A DNA stretch of 64,000 bases from Sediminicola luteus. GTDB taxonomy: Bacteria > Bacteroidota > Bacteroidia > Flavobacteriales > Flavobacteriaceae. Below the pieces are notes generated by a model. That model was not told the DNA's origin, searched no databases, and saw only the letters and a program-made list of their open reading frames with translations. The first letter of the stretch is position 1, and each line of letters opens with the position of its first letter. Location of the stretch: the NCBI RefSeq assembly GCF_002514735.1, contig NZ_KZ300477.1, positions 1,879-65,878 of the forward strand, in the 5' to 3' direction. Positions 1 through 11,997 of the stretch are shown piece after piece. The translations under genes and the position numbers were made by a program.

Positions 1-2510
1 CACAATCGTCGAACGGATACAGACCGGCATCTACCGTGTCGTCGTTCTCGTTAGGATCTAGATCGATACAACCCGTTCTACCATTGGCAGCCACATCGGA
101 GTCCGTAGCATCGTTGCCACCCTGGTTGGCCGGTGAGAACACATAGCCGTTGGGCAATACGAACTCAACGAAATAACTGGTATCGGTGGCCAGGTCTTCG
201 AACAGATAGTTGCCGTTCGCATCGGTGGTCGTGGTCGCGATAGGTGTGGTAGCACCACACTCGTACAAGCGTACCGTTACCCCTTCGATACCGTTCTCGC
301 CCGGATCTTGGATACCATTGTTATTGGTGTCTTCCCACACCCGATTTCCGATAGAACCTGTTTCACAGGCATCACCTACACCATCGTTATCGGTATCTTC
401 TTGGTTCGGGTTCGGAGTCGTTGGGCAATTATCACAATCATCTGGGATTCCATCATTATCCGTATCCGGCTCACAATCGTCCGGAATACCATCGTTGTCG
501 CAGTCGGGTTCCTGGTCATCAGGGATGCCATCGTTGTCACAATCGTCGAACGGATACAGACCGGCATCTACCGTGTCGTCGTTCTCGTTAGAATCTAAAT
601 CGATACAACCCGTTCTACCATTGGCAGCCACATCGGAATCCGTAGCATAGTTACCACCCTGGTTGGCCGGTGAGAACACATAGCCGTTAGGCAATACGAA
701 CTCAACGAAATAACTGGTATCGGTGGCTAGGTCTTCGAACAGATAGTTACCATTGGCATCGGTGGTCGTACTCGCGATAGGTGTGGTACCGCCACACTCG
801 TACAAACGTACCGTTACCCCTTCGATACCGTTCTCACCCGGATCTTGGATACCATTGTTATTGGTGTCTTCCCATACCCTATTTCCTATAGAACCTGTTT
901 CACAGGCATCACCTACACCATCGTTATCGGTATCTTCTTGGTTCGGGTTCGAAGTAGTCGGACAATTATCACAATCATCTGGGATTCCATCATTATCCGT
1001 ATCCGGCTCACAATCGTCCGGGATACCATCGTTGTCGCAGTCGGGTTCCTGGTCATCAGGGATGCCATCGTTATCACAATCGTCGAACGGATACAGACCG
1101 GCATCTACCGTGTCATCGTTCTCGTTAGGGTCTAGATCGATACAACCGGTTCGGCCGTTGGCCGCCACATCGGAGTCCGTAGTATCGTTACCGCCCTGGT
1201 TGGCCGGTGAGAACACATAGCCGTTGGGCAATTCGAACTCAACGAAATAACTGGTATCGGTGGCCAGGTCTTCGAACAGATAGTTGCCGTTGGCATCGGT
1301 GGTCGTGGTCGCGATAGGTGTGGTACCACCACACTCGTACAAGCGTACCGTTACCCCTTCGATACCGTTCTCACCCGGATCTTGGATACCATTGTTATTC
1401 GTGTCTTCCCATACCCGATTTCCGATAGAACCTGTTTCACAGGCATCACCTATACCATCGTTATCGGTATCTTCTTGGTTCGGGTTCGGAGTCGTCGGGC
1501 AATTATCACAATCATCTGGAATACCATCATTATCATCATCCGGCTCACAATCGTCCGGAATACCATCGTTGTCACAGTCGGGTTCCTGGTCATCAGGGAT
1601 GCCATCGTTATCACAATCGTCGAACGGATACAGACCTGCATCTACCGTGTCGTCGTTCTCGTTAGGATCTAGATCGATACAACCCGTTCTACCATTGGCA
1701 GCCACATCGGAGTCCGTAGCATCGTTGCCACCCTGGTTGGCCGGTGAGAACACATAGCCGTTGGGCAATACGAACTCAACGAAATAACTGGTATCGGTGG
1801 CCAGGTCTTCGAACAGATAGTTACCATTGGCATCGGTGGTCGTGGTCGCGATAGAGGTGGTACCACCACACTCGTACAAACGTACCGTTACCCCTTCGAC
1901 ACCGTTCTCGCCCGGATCTTGGATACCATTGTTATTGGTGTCTTCCCAAACACGGTCTCCTATTGAGGCCGTCTCACAGGCATCACCTACACCATCGTTA
2001 TCGGTATCTTCTTGGTTCGGGTTCGGAGTCGTCGGACAATTATCACAATCATCTGGGATTCCATCATTATCCGTATCAGGCTCACAATCGTCCGGGATAC
2101 CATCGTTGTCACAATCCGGCTCTTGATCATCCGGGATTCCGTCGTTGTCACAATCGTCGAACGGATACAGACCGGCATCTACCGTGTCGTCGTTCTCGTT
2201 AGGATTTAGATTGATACAACCCGTTCTACCATTGGCAGCCACATCGGAATCCGTAGCATCGTTACCACCCTGGTTGGCCGGTGAGAACACATAGCCGTTA
2301 GGCAATACGAACTCAACGAAATAACTGGTATCGGTGGCTAGGTCTTCGAACAGATAGTTACCATTGGCATCGGTGGTCGTACTCGCGATAGGTGTGGTAC
2401 CGCCACACTCGTACAAACGTACCGTTACCCCTTCGATACCGTTCTCACCCGGATCTTGGATACCATTGTTATTGGTGTCTTCCCACACCCGATTTCCGAT
2501 AGAGGCTGTT
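1..2510 (-). repeat. 537-bp in-frame tandem repeat array (at least 4.6 copies)
   Basis: The same sequence recurs at 1, 538, 1075, 1612 and 2149, an exact 537-bp (179-codon) period with only scattered substitutions. Each unit encodes one SdrD B-like domain plus four to five thrombospondin-type-3 motifs. The copy nearest the N-terminus (2149 upward) diverges beyond about 2510, where extra calcium-binding motifs are inserted. The array continues past the left edge. Confidence 0.97.
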
Positions 2511-5500
2511 TCACAAACGTCACCTACACCATCGTTATCTGTATCTTCCTGGTTCGGATTGGAAACATCTGGACAATTGTCACAAACATCGCCTATGCCA
2601 TCATTGTCACTATCTTCCTGGCCTGGGTTGGCCGTGTTTGGACAGTTGTCACAATCGTTAGGAATACCGTCGTTATCGTCGTCGGCTTCACAATCGTCAG
2701 GAATACCATCATTATCACAATCTGGCTCTTGATCATCCGGGATACCGTCCCCATCACAATCATCAATACATTCTTCTACTTGACCAAATTCAACAAAAAT
2801 CTCTACGGTTGTACCAAAAGAGCTTTGTGCCCAAGCCCCTAGACCATTTCTGCCACCAATACCTCCAGCACCTGGTCCGACGACGGCACCAGCAGTATTG
2901 GGTTTATTACTTAAGGTATGCGTAGTACCATTGGTTCGGAACGTTCCGGCATACTGGCGGTAATTACTAATGGCCCCTAAGGTAGATTTATAACAATTGT
3001 TGTTCCATGTTGAAACACCATTCGCATTGTAATTAGAAAAATCAATATCTAATTGACCTTGCTGGTTATTGGCTACATTAACAACCGTTCCCACCAATTT
3101 GGCGGTATTGTTATTGTATTCTACCCAATAAAGATCGGAACCAGCCTTCCACCGGTATTGCGTACCATTTAATGTATAGTATAAGATGGACCAAGGTGCA
3201 TTTGGAAAACCATCGCAATTCGGTTTTGAATTTGTGGCTTGATAGATTTTTCTAGCATTCGGATAATTTGAATAATCTACACAACCATTATCATCGTCAC
3301 AGACATCTCCCACACCATCGCCATCGGTATCAGCTTGATTTGGATTTGGGTTTTGCGGACAGTTATCACAGACATCGCCTACACCGTCATTATCTGCATC
3401 GGCCTGATTTGGGTTAGGAGTCGAAATACAATTATCACAATCATCTGGGATACCGTCATTATCGGAATCAGGTTCACAATCGTCGGGAATACCATCGTTA
3501 TCACAATCTGGCTCTTGGTCATCTGGGATTCCATCATTATCACAATCGTCTTCACAATCATCTAAAAGAGTGAGATTAGCGTACAATTCGCTCTGCTCGC
3601 CAATGGTACCATTTAGCCAAGCACCAACACCGAACCGACCTTGGTCTCCTCCTGCTCCCATACCAACATTGGCCTTTGGGCCAGGATTGTCGATAGTAAA
3701 AGTTTGGTTTCCTGCAGTTAGGGTTCCGTTATATTCGTAATTGCTAAAATTCCCTAGCAAGTTTTGATAACAACTATTAAGCATGGGATTGGACCCAGCC
3801 TGCCTATAGCCGAAGAAATCAATTGAAACCTGACCGGTTTGATTATTGTCTATAGCCACAACAGAGCCTTCAAGCTTAGCGGTTCCGTTATCATATTCGA
3901 TATATACCAAATCGCTTCCGGCCCGCCATAACCTATACCCTTTCGGGGTAGCTTGGTAAATCACAGCCTTATTGATTTGATCGAACAACAGACATTCGGG
4001 CTTGGCATCGGTTACCCTGTAAACATTTTTAGCCTGCGGAAAGTCTTCGTATTCCACACAACTATCACAAACATCCCCTAGGCCATCATTATCACTGTCT
4101 GCCTGATCTGGGTTGGCATTCAGTTTACAATTATCACAATCATTCGGCACACCATCATTGTCAAAATCGAGCTCACAATCATCTGGGATACCATCATTAT
4201 CGCAATCGGGTTCCTGGTCATCTGGAATACCATCGTTATCACAATCGACAATACAGTTTTTATCTGGAACCAGTTCTGCAAACAAATCAATTAAGGTGCT
4301 ACCAATGGTACTCCTAGATCTTCCGGCAAGGCCATATTCATTACTAACACCTCCAGCACCTTCACCTACATTAGCCAAAGTTGCTGGAGGACTATTAATA
4401 TCCAATGTTGTTCTACCTGTATAGAAAAAACCTTTCATTCCATAATTGGCGATATTACCTATACCATTTTGGTAACATTGACCGAGCCAAGTAGTTTGAC
4501 CATTGGGCTGATAATTAATGAAATCAACAGTAATCTTACCTCTTAAATTATCAATGGTTCGGTAAACCGTACCTTCAAGTTTTGCAGAATTATCCTCGAA
4601 AACCACAAAAACCAAGTCGGCACCAGCTTTATACGTATAAAACTGACCATTGGAATGATGTAAGTATAATACCCCAGTATCAGCAGGGTTGTACTCACTA
4701 CAATTGGGTTTAGAATCAGCTAGTTTATAAATCCTTTTTGCCAGTGGGTATTTACTATGATCTTCACAAAAATCACAGGCATCACCAACACCATCATAAT
4801 TACTGTCTTCTTGGTTGGGGTTGGCTATTTGTGGACAATTATCACAATCATCTGGGATACCATCATTATCTGAATCTGTTTCACAGTCATCGGGAACCCC
4901 ATCTTTATCGCAATCAGGTTCCTGATCATCTGGGATACCATCGTTGTCACAATCATTGGTTTTGGAAATAGGGCCTATTCCCGCCGCATAGGTATCTGAA
5001 TAGTTTCCGTACAATGGTGAAACAATACGCCCACCATTACTCCAATTTGCATAATTAGCAGATGTATTTTGACTTGATGCAAAAATCTGAACTTGGGTAA
5101 TGGATTGTCCCTCGGCCACACCAAAATCAGAGAGTTCTAAGAAACCGGCAAAATATCTGTCTTTACCGGGTACCGGAATCAAAGATGAAATTTCCTTTGA
5201 TCTACCATTGATCAGGTACCGATGTGTTCTACCCCACAATTCGTTGGGCGAATACATAAAGGCTACCATATCTGGGCCCGATCTGTTTACAACTGGTTTT
5301 GCAAACTGAATTATCATATCGGGGTTCATATTCTTGTCAGACTCCCAATAGAAAATATTTCGTAGCTGGGAAAAATCGGTTGGAAGGTTACCCCAGACCC
5401 CCGATCTGTCTTTACCCCTAACAGAGGCATACTTTAAATCGTCACCGTTAACCGTATATCCGTTTATGTCATACGTTTGGCCATAACTGTTGGGAACAGC

Positions 5501-5653
5501 AAAAAACAGGAACATTAGTATCACCATTATATGGGTATACCATGCCTGTTTTTTAGGTAGATTCTTTTGATTGCCATGACCCGGAATGGCAGTTGGACCT
5601 GTGTCTTGAAAGCAGGAACAACATCGTGCGGTTTTAGTGTTTTTCATAATCAT
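1..5653 (-). CDS. giant repetitive secreted surface protein, C-terminus outside window
   Basis: An open frame of 1884 codons runs off the left edge without a stop. The start is ATG 5653 or ATG 5647, two codons later. Residues 1-40 form an unusually long N-terminal tail rich in Cys and Lys. A hydrophobic segment follows at about 41-54, with likely cleavage after Tyr-Gly-Gln near 59. An unassigned N-terminal domain spans about 60-228. Thrombospondin-type-3 calcium-binding blocks (DxDxDGxxD type) then alternate with three divergent copies of an unnamed domain of about 165 residues. From about 2510 down to 1 come near-identical 179-residue units, each one SdrD B-like domain (begins SIGNRVWEDTNNNGIQD) plus a calcium-binding block. 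It is probably exported and stalk-like or adhesive. A T9SS sorting domain would be expected beyond the edge but is not visible. Confidence 0.85.
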   Translation of the reverse strand, partial: MIMKNTKTARCCSCFQDTGPTAIPGHGNQKNLPKKQAWYTHIMVILMFLFFAVPNSYGQTYDINGYTVNGDDLKYASVRGKDRSGVWGNLPTDFSQLRNIFYWESDKNMNPDMIIQFAKPVVNRSGPDMVAFMYSPNELWGRTHRYLINGRSKEISSLIPVPGKDRYFAGFLELSDFGVAEGQSITQVQIFASSQNTSANYANWSNGGRIVSPLYGNYSDTYAAGIGPISKTNDCDNDGIPDDQEPDCDKDGVPDDCETDSDNDGIPDDCDNCPQIANPNQEDSNYDGVGDACDFCEDHSKYPLAKRIYKLADSKPNCSEYNPADTGVLYLHHSNGQFYTYKAGADLVFVVFEDNSAKLEGTVYRTIDNLRGKITVDFINYQPNGQTTWLGQCYQNGIGNIANYGMKGFFYTGRTTLDINSPPATLANVGEGAGGVSNEYGLAGRSRSTIGSTLIDLFAELVPDKNCIVDCDNDGIPDDQEPDCDNDGIPDDCELDFDNDGVPNDCDNCKLNANPDQADSDNDGLGDVCDSCVEYEDFPQAKNVYRVTDAKPECLLFDQINKAVIYQATPKGYRLWRAGSDLVYIEYDNGTAKLEGSVVAIDNNQTGQVSIDFFGYRQAGSNPMLNSCYQNLLGNFSNYEYNGTLTAGNQTFTIDNPGPKANVGMGAGGDQGRFGVGAWLNGTIGEQSELYANLTLLDDCEDDCDNDGIPDDQEPDCDNDGIPDDCEPDSDNDGIPDDCDNCISTPNPNQADADNDGVGDVCDNCPQNPNPNQADTDGDGVGDVCDDDNGCVDYSNYPNARKIYQATNSKPNCDGFPNAPWSILYYTLNGTQYRWKAGSDLYWVEYNNNTAKLVGTVVNVANNQQGQLDIDFSNYNANGVSTWNNNCYKSTLGAISNYRQYAGTFRTNGTTHTLSNKPNTAGAVVGPGAGGIGGRNGLGAWAQSSFGTTVEIFVEFGQVEECIDDCDGDGIPDDQEPDCDNDGIPDDCEADDDNDGIPNDCDNCPNTANPGQEDSDNDGIGDVCDNCPDVSNPNQEDTDNDGVGDVCETASIGNRVWEDTNNNGIQDPGENGIEGVTVRLYECGGTTPIASTTTDANGNYLFEDLATDTSYFVEFVLPNGYVFSPANQGGNDATDSDVAANGRTGCINLNPNENDDTVDAGLYPFDDCDNDGIPDDQEPDCDNDGIPDDCEPDTDNDGIPDDCDNCPTTPNPNQEDTDNDGVGDACETASIGDRVWEDTNNNGIQDPGENGVEGVTVRLYECGGTTSIATTTTDANGNYLFEDLATDTSYFVEFVLPNGYVFSPANQGGNDATDSDVAANGRTGCIDLDPNENDDTVDAGLYPFDDCDNDGIPDDQEPDCDNDGIPDDCEPDDDNDGIPDDCDNCPTTPNPNQEDTDNDGIGDACETGSIGNRVWEDTNNNGIQDPGENGIEGVTVRLYECGGTTPIATTTTDANGNYLFEDLATDTSYFVEFELPNGYVFSPANQGGNDTTDSDVAANGRTGCIDLDPNENDDTVDAGLYPFDDCDNDGIPDDQEPDCDNDGIPDDCEPDTDNDGIPDDCDNCPTTSNPNQEDTDNDGVGDACETGSIGNRVWEDTNNNGIQDPGENGIEGVTVRLYECGGTTPIASTTTDANGNYLFEDLATDTSYFVEFVLPNGYVFSPANQGGNYATDSDVAANGRTGCIDLDSNENDDTVDAGLYPFDDCDNDGIPDDQEPDCDNDGIPDDCEPDTDNDGIPDDCDNCPTTPNPNQEDTDNDGVGDACETGSIGNRVWEDTNNNGIQDPGENGIEGVTVRLYECGATTPIATTTTDANGNYLFEDLATDTSYFVEFVLPNGYVFSPANQGGNDATDSDVAANGRTGCIDLDPNENDDTVDAGLYPFDDC

Positions 5654-6112
5654 ATTTGGTATTAGCCGCCTACCCGTAATACCATGATGGTACCCGGAGA
5701 CGAAGGGTTGATGTGATAAAAAATTATAGTTTCCCGAAAAATCCCGTTTTTCCGATAAAGGCTATAAAAAGGGATACGGCCATTAGCCTAAAGTTCACTC
5801 CATGACAGGGTGGAAAGGTTGAAGTGAAGAAACCGAAATAGTAATGTTGGGAACAAGCAATGGTTCAAATGGGCCTTAAATAAAAGCTAGTATAGATGAC
5901 CCTCAGAACGCTTTGTAAGTATTCTTATATCATAAAAGTGAAAATAGTTTTAGTTAATTCATGTTAGTGTATTCTTAAACAAAATAAATAAATACTTATT
6001 TTTCCTACATAATATATCGACAAAAAACTATTAACTACTGCGAAATACCTGTAGCATGTAAAATTAAGTCCTGATGGTGGTTCCCTAAAACGGAAAACAC
6101 ACACCACCATTT
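5654..6112. other. intergenic region and leader of the giant protein gene
   Basis: No gene is seen in these 459 bases. They hold the upstream motif at 5948-5970 and an imperfect -7-like box (TTATTTTG on the minus strand, 5980-5987). An 8-bp inverted repeat (6073-6081 with 6103-6110) sits just downstream of the next gene. It lacks a T-run, so it is at best a weak terminator. Confidence 0.6.
5948..5970 (-). promoter_or_regulatory. shared upstream motif, copy 1
   Basis: On the coding (minus) strand this reads ACACTA, six bases, ATTAACTAAAA. The same two blocks occur upstream of the other two surface-protein units (12243-12268, 15509-15533). It lies about 295 bases before the start codon and just downstream of a degenerate -7-like sequence. 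Confidence 0.55.
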
Positions 6113-9100
6113 CTATTTAACAATCAATCGTTTACTATCGGCCCAGCCATTACCAATTACCCGAATCACATATTTACCTGGAGCCACTGGAGCCAATTGG
6201 TAATCTATGGTTATATGACCTTGATATACTAGATACTTTTGGGCCGGTGTAATTAACTTCCCTTCTACGGAATACAGGCTTAACCATAGGGTTTCTCTAG
6301 TTTTACTACTAGAATTAACCAAGGGCACCCCATTGGCATGGGTTTGACTACCTAAAAGTAACTCCATGGTTACCACACCCCCAGACGAAGCCGGGTTTGG
6401 ATAAAGGCTACCAACAGCCGTTCCATTGTTTTCGGTGGTACACTCACCAGACAGCGTAAGGGTTACCGAGGTATTACCAGTACAACCTTCAGGTGATTCC
6501 CAACCTATCTGGTAGGTTCCGAAATCTTCTTCAGTCATTTTTTCTTTACAATACAGATTATTCTGCACATTTTCAGGGTCGTTTTGAACCACTGTGGTAC
6601 CATTTGGTAACCTAAACCTAAAAGTCCAATTTGAATAATCCTCACCGTTCGGATCACCCAAATGCTGTAATTGGGCAAACATCCAAATATGGAAATCCTC
6701 ACCCAAGCAGGCCTCCATGGCAGTAGCCGGTTGATACCCGGTTTCTTGATCTCTGGGCAACACTGCCATACCTGATTGCAACCCACAATCGCCATCGACG
6801 TTTACTACGACCTGATCTTGGGCCGTACAGCCATTTTCAGTGGTCTTGGTAACCGTATACGCCGTGGTTTGTGATGGCTGTACCGAAATGGTGGAAGTAG
6901 TCTCACCTGTAGACCATAATATAGAATCGCCAGTGTTCACTGGGCCTGCGGTAAGATTGATAGTTTCGCCTAAACTTATGGAAACATCTGGACCCGCATT
7001 TATTTCAGCTGGCTTTACTTCGATTTCCATCGTTACCATTTCTTCACAAATCGGATTATCGGTATGCGAAACTAATACGGAATAGGTGGTCGTAACTGTG
7101 GGTGACACTTGAATAGAAGCGGTGTTTTCCCCAGTATTCCATAAGAAGGTGTTACCCCCACTTGCCGTTAAGGTAACCGTGTCTCCCGGACAGATAAATT
7201 CGCCTTGGCATTTAATCTGCGCTTGCAGTTCACAGCTAAGGCGTAAACCAGCATCAAGGGTAAGGTTGCTTTCTATTGGGTTGAAACAATCGGTGATTCC
7301 TAAGATATTGGTGTCGGAATCGGTGGCATCGTTACCCAAATTCGTGTCGGTAAACTCATAGCCTTCCGGTATATTGTCAAAAACCAAATAATAGAGTTTA
7401 GTCGAACTACAAACCTCAAAGCGATAATAACCTGGCGCTCCGGTTGCATTATCCGTAGTCACTGTGCTTCCTATCTCAACACCATTACCATTACCTTCAT
7501 CGGAGCATTCATACAATCGGACCCTCACTCCGTTCAATCCGTTTTCACCTACATCTTGTTGACCGTTTCCGTTACGATCTTCCCAAACATAGTCCCCTAT
7601 AACAACTCTGCCCGTATTTTTAACTTCAACCAAGGAAGTAGCCATACCATCATTACCATAACAGTCATTGACGGTGTCGTAAACAACAGCGTAGTAGTCA
7701 CCTTCTGTTACTGTTTTTGGGTTGTCTATTTTATTATCATTTGTTGCTGGTGTAGCGGTATGCCAGCTTAAGATGGTAGCATTAGGCAAATTATTTACGC
7801 TAACTGTGGTGAGGTCTACAGAGGTTTCGCCACAATCAAGATTAAATTGGTTCTGGGACAATTGTGGGGCAGTTTCGCCCGCATTACAAACCACACAACT
7901 ATCTATGGTTACGGTTACCGCTGTTGTCCCAGTACCAAAGCCACTAAAACAACTTGGAAAGGGGTCATAAAATGCGGCATAATACGTGCCGGATCCGACA
8001 GTTCTTGGATCTTCTACAAAGTTATCAATACTAGCCGGTGTAGCGGTATGCCAACTTATAGAACCCCTACTTGGTAAGTTATCGGCGGTAATCGTTGTTA
8101 AGTCTGCCGTGGTTTCTGGGCAAGCATTCACTAATTGGGTTTGGGAAAGGTTGGGTGCCTCTTCCCCTGCTTGACAACAGGCACCAACAGTGGCTACCGT
8201 TAAAATCGTCGTTGCAGTCCCACCACCACTATAACAGTCGTTTTCCGAATCGTAGAAGATCGCATAATAATTCTCTGTCCTATAGGGGATAACCGTGCTT
8301 TCAATACGATTTTCACTCGTTGCCGGCGTTGCTGTATGCCAACTTAAAACTGCCCCCGAAGGTAGGTTCGTTGATGTTATGTCGGCAAGGTCATGGGTGT
8401 CTTCTGGGCAACCATTGATATTCGTTTTGGTTAAGTTCGGTGCCACCTCGTTTAACGAACAGGTATCGGAATCCAAATAATTCGGGGTACCGTTGCCGTT
8501 GGTGTCATCGTCGCTTGGATCAGTGTTCCCATTAGTATCTTCATCTTGTGAATTTATGCCATCATTATCATCATCTATATCGCGATAATTCACCTCATCT
8601 TCACCATCGCTATTTGGCAATTGATTGGAGGGATCGGTATAAGCTTCATTTACATCAAAACCATCATTGGTATCGGATCCCTCAAAGGCATCGTCTAGTC
8701 CGTCGTTGTCAGTATCGCTACCACTGCTACTAATATCGGCCACACCGTCGAAGTCGGCATCGTGTACTTCTATGGCATCGGGTACGGTATCGTTATCGCT
8801 GTCGCTATCCAAATAATCCGGTACATCGGCCCCGTCTGTATTCACCGGGGCAATTCCGGTGTTCAGTACAAAATCGTAGACATCATCGAGCCCGTCTGAA
8901 TTAGCATCAATGCCAGAAGGCGGGGTATACACCGCGGTTGGTTGCCCTTCAATGTTATCGGGAAGGCCATCGTTATCGGAATCGAGATCTAAATAATCGG
9001 GTACACCATCGGCGTCGGAATCCAAGGCATTGGTTGCCGGATCGTTATCTCCATCGGTATTAGGGTCTTCGGTGGTATCGAGAATTCCATCATTATCATC

Positions 9101-9646
9101 GTCTATATCGGTTTCATTGGGCACACCATCCCCGTCGGTATCGGTGGCATTGGCCTTGCCGAATGTCGCGACCGCATCGTTCTCCAACATATTGCCTTTC
9201 ATATTGGCCATAAAGGAAGGCTGGATATTGGCCGCAAAACCGATTCTTTCGGTAGATTTTGGCTTTACCTCCATTTTAAGGTCATAGGCCCCACCAGCGG
9301 GAATCGGTGCTACCAAAACCCCGGTAACCATATCGTCACCCGTCGGATTTTCGTAATACGACCAATCGAACATACTTTTTCCTTCACCGGTTATGGCTTG
9401 GGCAGGCTGAACCATATTGGCCAATTGCGACCTGCTAAGGGTTATGGTAACCTTTAGGGAGTCGTTGGCTTCTACGCTTAAGGCTTCGCTACCTTTATTG
9501 GAAAACATAAAACCATAGGAAACCATATCCGAATTAGGATCGGACATGGCTTCTATGGTGGGATCACTGAGGGCCGGTTCATAGGCTTGCGCCCATAGTA
9601 AAACCGGGGCCAAAAATAGGCCTAACATTAGTTTTTTCATTTTCAT
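6113..9646 (-). CDS. multidomain secreted protein with T9SS type A sorting domain
   Basis: This 1177-residue exported protein has a signal peptide at 1-20 ending LLWAQ. An N-terminal domain (about 21-165) is shared with the upstream gene. Thrombospondin-type-3 motifs run about 168-395. Three copies of a Cys-containing module follow (about 398-485, 495-580, 590-675), each with LSWHTATPA or [10 protein letters not shown] and a YYA.(F/V)YD motif. Next are an SdrD B-like domain (about 680-803) and two PKD/Ig-like segments with W(N/S)TGE (about 815-950). The C-terminal T9SS type A domain (about 1095-1177) has YPNPAS and ends KRLIVK. It should be carried across the outer membrane by T9SS. It is second in a two-gene unit, 32 bases after the previous stop. 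A second Met at codon 3 is an equally possible start. Confidence 0.88.
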   Translation of the reverse strand: MKMKKLMLGLFLAPVLLWAQAYEPALSDPTIEAMSDPNSDMVSYGFMFSNKGSEALSVEANDSLKVTITLSRSQLANMVQPAQAITGEGKSMFDWSYYENPTGDDMVTGVLVAPIPAGGAYDLKMEVKPKSTERIGFAANIQPSFMANMKGNMLENDAVATFGKANATDTDGDGVPNETDIDDDNDGILDTTEDPNTDGDNDPATNALDSDADGVPDYLDLDSDNDGLPDNIEGQPTAVYTPPSGIDANSDGLDDVYDFVLNTGIAPVNTDGADVPDYLDSDSDNDTVPDAIEVHDADFDGVADISSSGSDTDNDGLDDAFEGSDTNDGFDVNEAYTDPSNQLPNSDGEDEVNYRDIDDDNDGINSQDEDTNGNTDPSDDDTNGNGTPNYLDSDTCSLNEVAPNLTKTNINGCPEDTHDLADITSTNLPSGAVLSWHTATPATSENRIESTVIPYRTENYYAIFYDSENDCYSGGGTATTILTVATVGACCQAGEEAPNLSQTQLVNACPETTADLTTITADNLPSRGSISWHTATPASIDNFVEDPRTVGSGTYYAAFYDPFPSCFSGFGTGTTAVTVTIDSCVVCNAGETAPQLSQNQFNLDCGETSVDLTTVSVNNLPNATILSWHTATPATNDNKIDNPKTVTEGDYYAVVYDTVNDCYGNDGMATSLVEVKNTGRVVIGDYVWEDRNGNGQQDVGENGLNGVRVRLYECSDEGNGNGVEIGSTVTTDNATGAPGYYRFEVCSSTKLYYLVFDNIPEGYEFTDTNLGNDATDSDTNILGITDCFNPIESNLTLDAGLRLSCELQAQIKCQGEFICPGDTVTLTASGGNTFLWNTGENTASIQVSPTVTTTYSVLVSHTDNPICEEMVTMEIEVKPAEINAGPDVSISLGETINLTAGPVNTGDSILWSTGETTSTISVQPSQTTAYTVTKTTENGCTAQDQVVVNVDGDCGLQSGMAVLPRDQETGYQPATAMEACLGEDFHIWMFAQLQHLGDPNGEDYSNWTFRFRLPNGTTVVQNDPENVQNNLYCKEKMTEEDFGTYQIGWESPEGCTGNTSVTLTLSGECTTENNGTAVGSLYPNPASSGGVVTMELLLGSQTHANGVPLVNSSSKTRETLWLSLYSVEGKLITPAQKYLVYQGHITIDYQLAPVAPGKYVIRVIGNGWADSKRLIVK

Positions 9647-9678
9647 AGTTCTCGTCGGTTCTCAGTGCTATCCCCGAT

Positions 9679-11997
9679 TTAATCGGGGAAGAACACAATG
9701 GTTTCCGTATCAATATTATTGGTGAACACTGATTCGCCTCCCGAACCAAAGGTGATACGTGCCGTAAAAGGTATCTTACCTTCGGATTGGCCCGGATCGA
9801 ACTGGGCCACAAAGCCAAAAGCCGTAGTGGTATTTGCCGTTATTCCTCCTGTTTTCTTGAATACATGGAACAAAGAATCACTGCCATCGTATTGCCAATC
9901 GCCGTTGTCAACGTTTTGGTTACTACCCCCTACCAGAAGGGTAGTTAAACCTCCGTTGTAGGTGAATTGTAAATCGTCGGATTTATCGATACGCACTTCA
10001 ATTTCTTGGGCCGTGTTCGTGTCGTTACCCAACAGTTCCCTAACACGTACGAAAAAGGTTTGGTTCTCAGTACCATTTACAATGGCGTCGGTAATCTGGA
10101 GTATGACACCTAGATCTATATTGGTATCTGCCGGATCTAAATAATCTGGAGTTCCATTACCATTGGTGTCGTCGTCGGTGGGGTCGCCGTTTCCGTTAGG
10201 GTCTTCGTTTTGGGTAGGGGTACCATCGCCATCATCGTCGGTATCGCGGTAATTTACATCTTCGGTACCGTCGGTATCGGGCAGATCGTTGGCCGGATTA
10301 TTGATTTCATCGTTAACATCGTAACCATCATTGGTATTGGCCCCTTCAAAACCATCGTCTAAACCATCGTTATCTGCATCGTTTCCGGAAGCGACCACGT
10401 CGGGCTGGCCATCAAAGTTATGATCATGACCTTCATTGGCATCTATAACCGTATCGTTATCACTATCATCATCTAAATAATCGGGTACATCGGTACCATC
10501 GGTATTAACCGGGCTTATACCGGCATTACCTCCGCCTTCATAGGCATCGTCGAGACCATCGCCATCGGTATCGTTACCACTTGGCGCTATATAACCCGTG
10601 GTGGTCTGTGCCTCAATATTATCGGGAATACCATCGTTATCGGAATCGATATCGAGATGATCGAACCTACCATCGTTATCGGAATCGATCGGATTGGTCA
10701 TAGGGTCATTATCCCCGTCGGTATTCGGATCTTCTACGGTATCCAATATGCCGTCATTATCATCGTCTAAATCGGTAATATCGGGTTCGCCATCATTGTC
10801 GGTATCCGTAGAATCGTCAGGGTCTAAATAATCGGGTATGCCATCGTTATCGGCATCATCGTTTGCCAAATTACCATCGTTGTTACCATCTTCGTTTTCC
10901 GTAAGGATGCCATCGCCATCGTCGTCTTCATCCCTATAGTTTACATCTTGGGTACCATCGGTATCCGGCAGGTCGGTCGCTGGGTTATTAATCTCGTCGT
11001 TAACATCGAACCCATCGGTGGTATTGCTTCCTTCGTAGGCATCGTCTAAACCATCGCCGTCGGCATCGTTACCCGAATAAATCTTATTGGGAATACCGTC
11101 AAAATTATAATCGTTACCTTCATTACTATCGGGAACCGTATCGTTATCACTATCATTGTCCAAATAATCGACATTATCGGTTCCATCGGTATTTACCGGA
11201 GTTAAGCCGGCATCGCCGCTACCTTCGTAGGCATCATCCAATCCGTCATTATCTGCATCGTTACCCGATGGCGCGATATAACCCGAAGTAGTCTGTCCCT
11301 CAACATTATCCGGAATACTATCGTCGTCAGCATCGATATCCAAATGATCAAAAACCCCATCGCCATCAGAATCCAAGGGGTTGGTCATGGGATCTGAATC
11401 GCCATCCGTATTGGGATCTTCAACGGTATCCAATATACCATCGTTATCATCGTCGAGATCTATACTATCGGGTACCCCATCGTCGTCGGTATCCTTAGGG
11501 GCACTGGTAAATCTGGAGGTTTCGTCGTTACCCGTATTATTTCCGCTAGAATTAACACTGAAGGAAGGTTGCAAGGTGACCAGAAAACCAATGTCTTGGT
11601 TATCCGAGAAGCCATCTACATCAATATCGAGGCTAATGGAAAAACCGGCTCCACTGGGTATGGTACCGTTTAATACACCTGTAAGTACATCGTTGCCACT
11701 AGGATTGGCAAAATAGGACCACGTAAAGAGACCGGCACCATTGCCAGAAATAGCCGAGGTAGGGTTGCCCGGATTGGCTAAAGTTGACTTTGATAAGGTT
11801 ATACTCAATTCAAAATCGTCGCCGGGCACAACGGTAATATCGTTAAAACCATTATTGATAAGCACAAACCCATATTGGCCACTACCAGGATACTCCATGG
11901 GCATTGGGTTAATGCTTGGATTGGTAAGGGCCGGTTCATTCTCTTGTGCCATAGTCAAGAACGGAACCAAGGCTAGTAGGAACAATACTTTTTTCAT
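9679..11997 (-). CDS. secreted thrombospondin-type-3 repeat protein
   Basis: A 772-residue protein with a signal peptide (about 1-17, ending FLTMAQ). The N-terminal domain (18-165) is related to that of the downstream 1177-residue protein, with the conserved pattern F.WSY..NP.G.D..TGVL. The acidic calcium-binding region (about 168-625) consists of two related blocks with a period of about 229 residues. The C-terminal domain (about 628-772), beginning [10 protein letters not shown] and ending [12 protein letters not shown], is shared with the 380-residue protein at 12369-13511. No T9SS type A domain is visible, so how it is held at the surface is unclear. It is the first gene of the unit, with upstream motif copy 2 about 245 bases before the start. 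Confidence 0.85.
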   Translation of the reverse strand: MKKVLFLLALVPFLTMAQENEPALTNPSINPMPMEYPGSGQYGFVLINNGFNDITVVPGDDFELSITLSKSTLANPGNPTSAISGNGAGLFTWSYFANPSGNDVLTGVLNGTIPSGAGFSISLDIDVDGFSDNQDIGFLVTLQPSFSVNSSGNNTGNDETSRFTSAPKDTDDDGVPDSIDLDDDNDGILDTVEDPNTDGDSDPMTNPLDSDGDGVFDHLDIDADDDSIPDNVEGQTTSGYIAPSGNDADNDGLDDAYEGSGDAGLTPVNTDGTDNVDYLDNDSDNDTVPDSNEGNDYNFDGIPNKIYSGNDADGDGLDDAYEGSNTTDGFDVNDEINNPATDLPDTDGTQDVNYRDEDDDGDGILTENEDGNNDGNLANDDADNDGIPDYLDPDDSTDTDNDGEPDITDLDDDNDGILDTVEDPNTDGDNDPMTNPIDSDNDGRFDHLDIDSDNDGIPDNIEAQTTTGYIAPSGNDTDGDGLDDAYEGGGNAGISPVNTDGTDVPDYLDDDSDNDTVIDANEGHDHNFDGQPDVVASGNDADNDGLDDGFEGANTNDGYDVNDEINNPANDLPDTDGTEDVNYRDTDDDGDGTPTQNEDPNGNGDPTDDDTNGNGTPDYLDPADTNIDLGVILQITDAIVNGTENQTFFVRVRELLGNDTNTAQEIEVRIDKSDDLQFTYNGGLTTLLVGGSNQNVDNGDWQYDGSDSLFHVFKKTGGITANTTTAFGFVAQFDPGQSEGKIPFTARITFGSGGESVFTNNIDTETIVFFPD
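10140..11520 (-). repeat. internal duplication of the calcium-binding region (about 229 residues)
   Basis: The two halves of the thrombospondin-type-3 region align with a 687-bp offset; for example the [14 protein letters not shown] coding segment lies at about 11414 and again at about 10727. Both halves share the order [38 protein letters not shown] or DGYDVND, VNYRD. Confidence 0.75.

Noticed and set aside
58-2842. Plus- and minus-strand frames full of SLS/SQS repeats over the first 2.8 kb
   Set aside because: They are other-frame readings of the 537-bp repeats of the giant minus-strand gene, whose frame is continuous from 5653 and makes recognisable domains.
1-5000. CRISPR-like regularly spaced repeats
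   Set aside because: The repeats are long, in frame and encode calcium-binding DxDxDG motifs; there are no short repeats with unique spacers and no cas genes.
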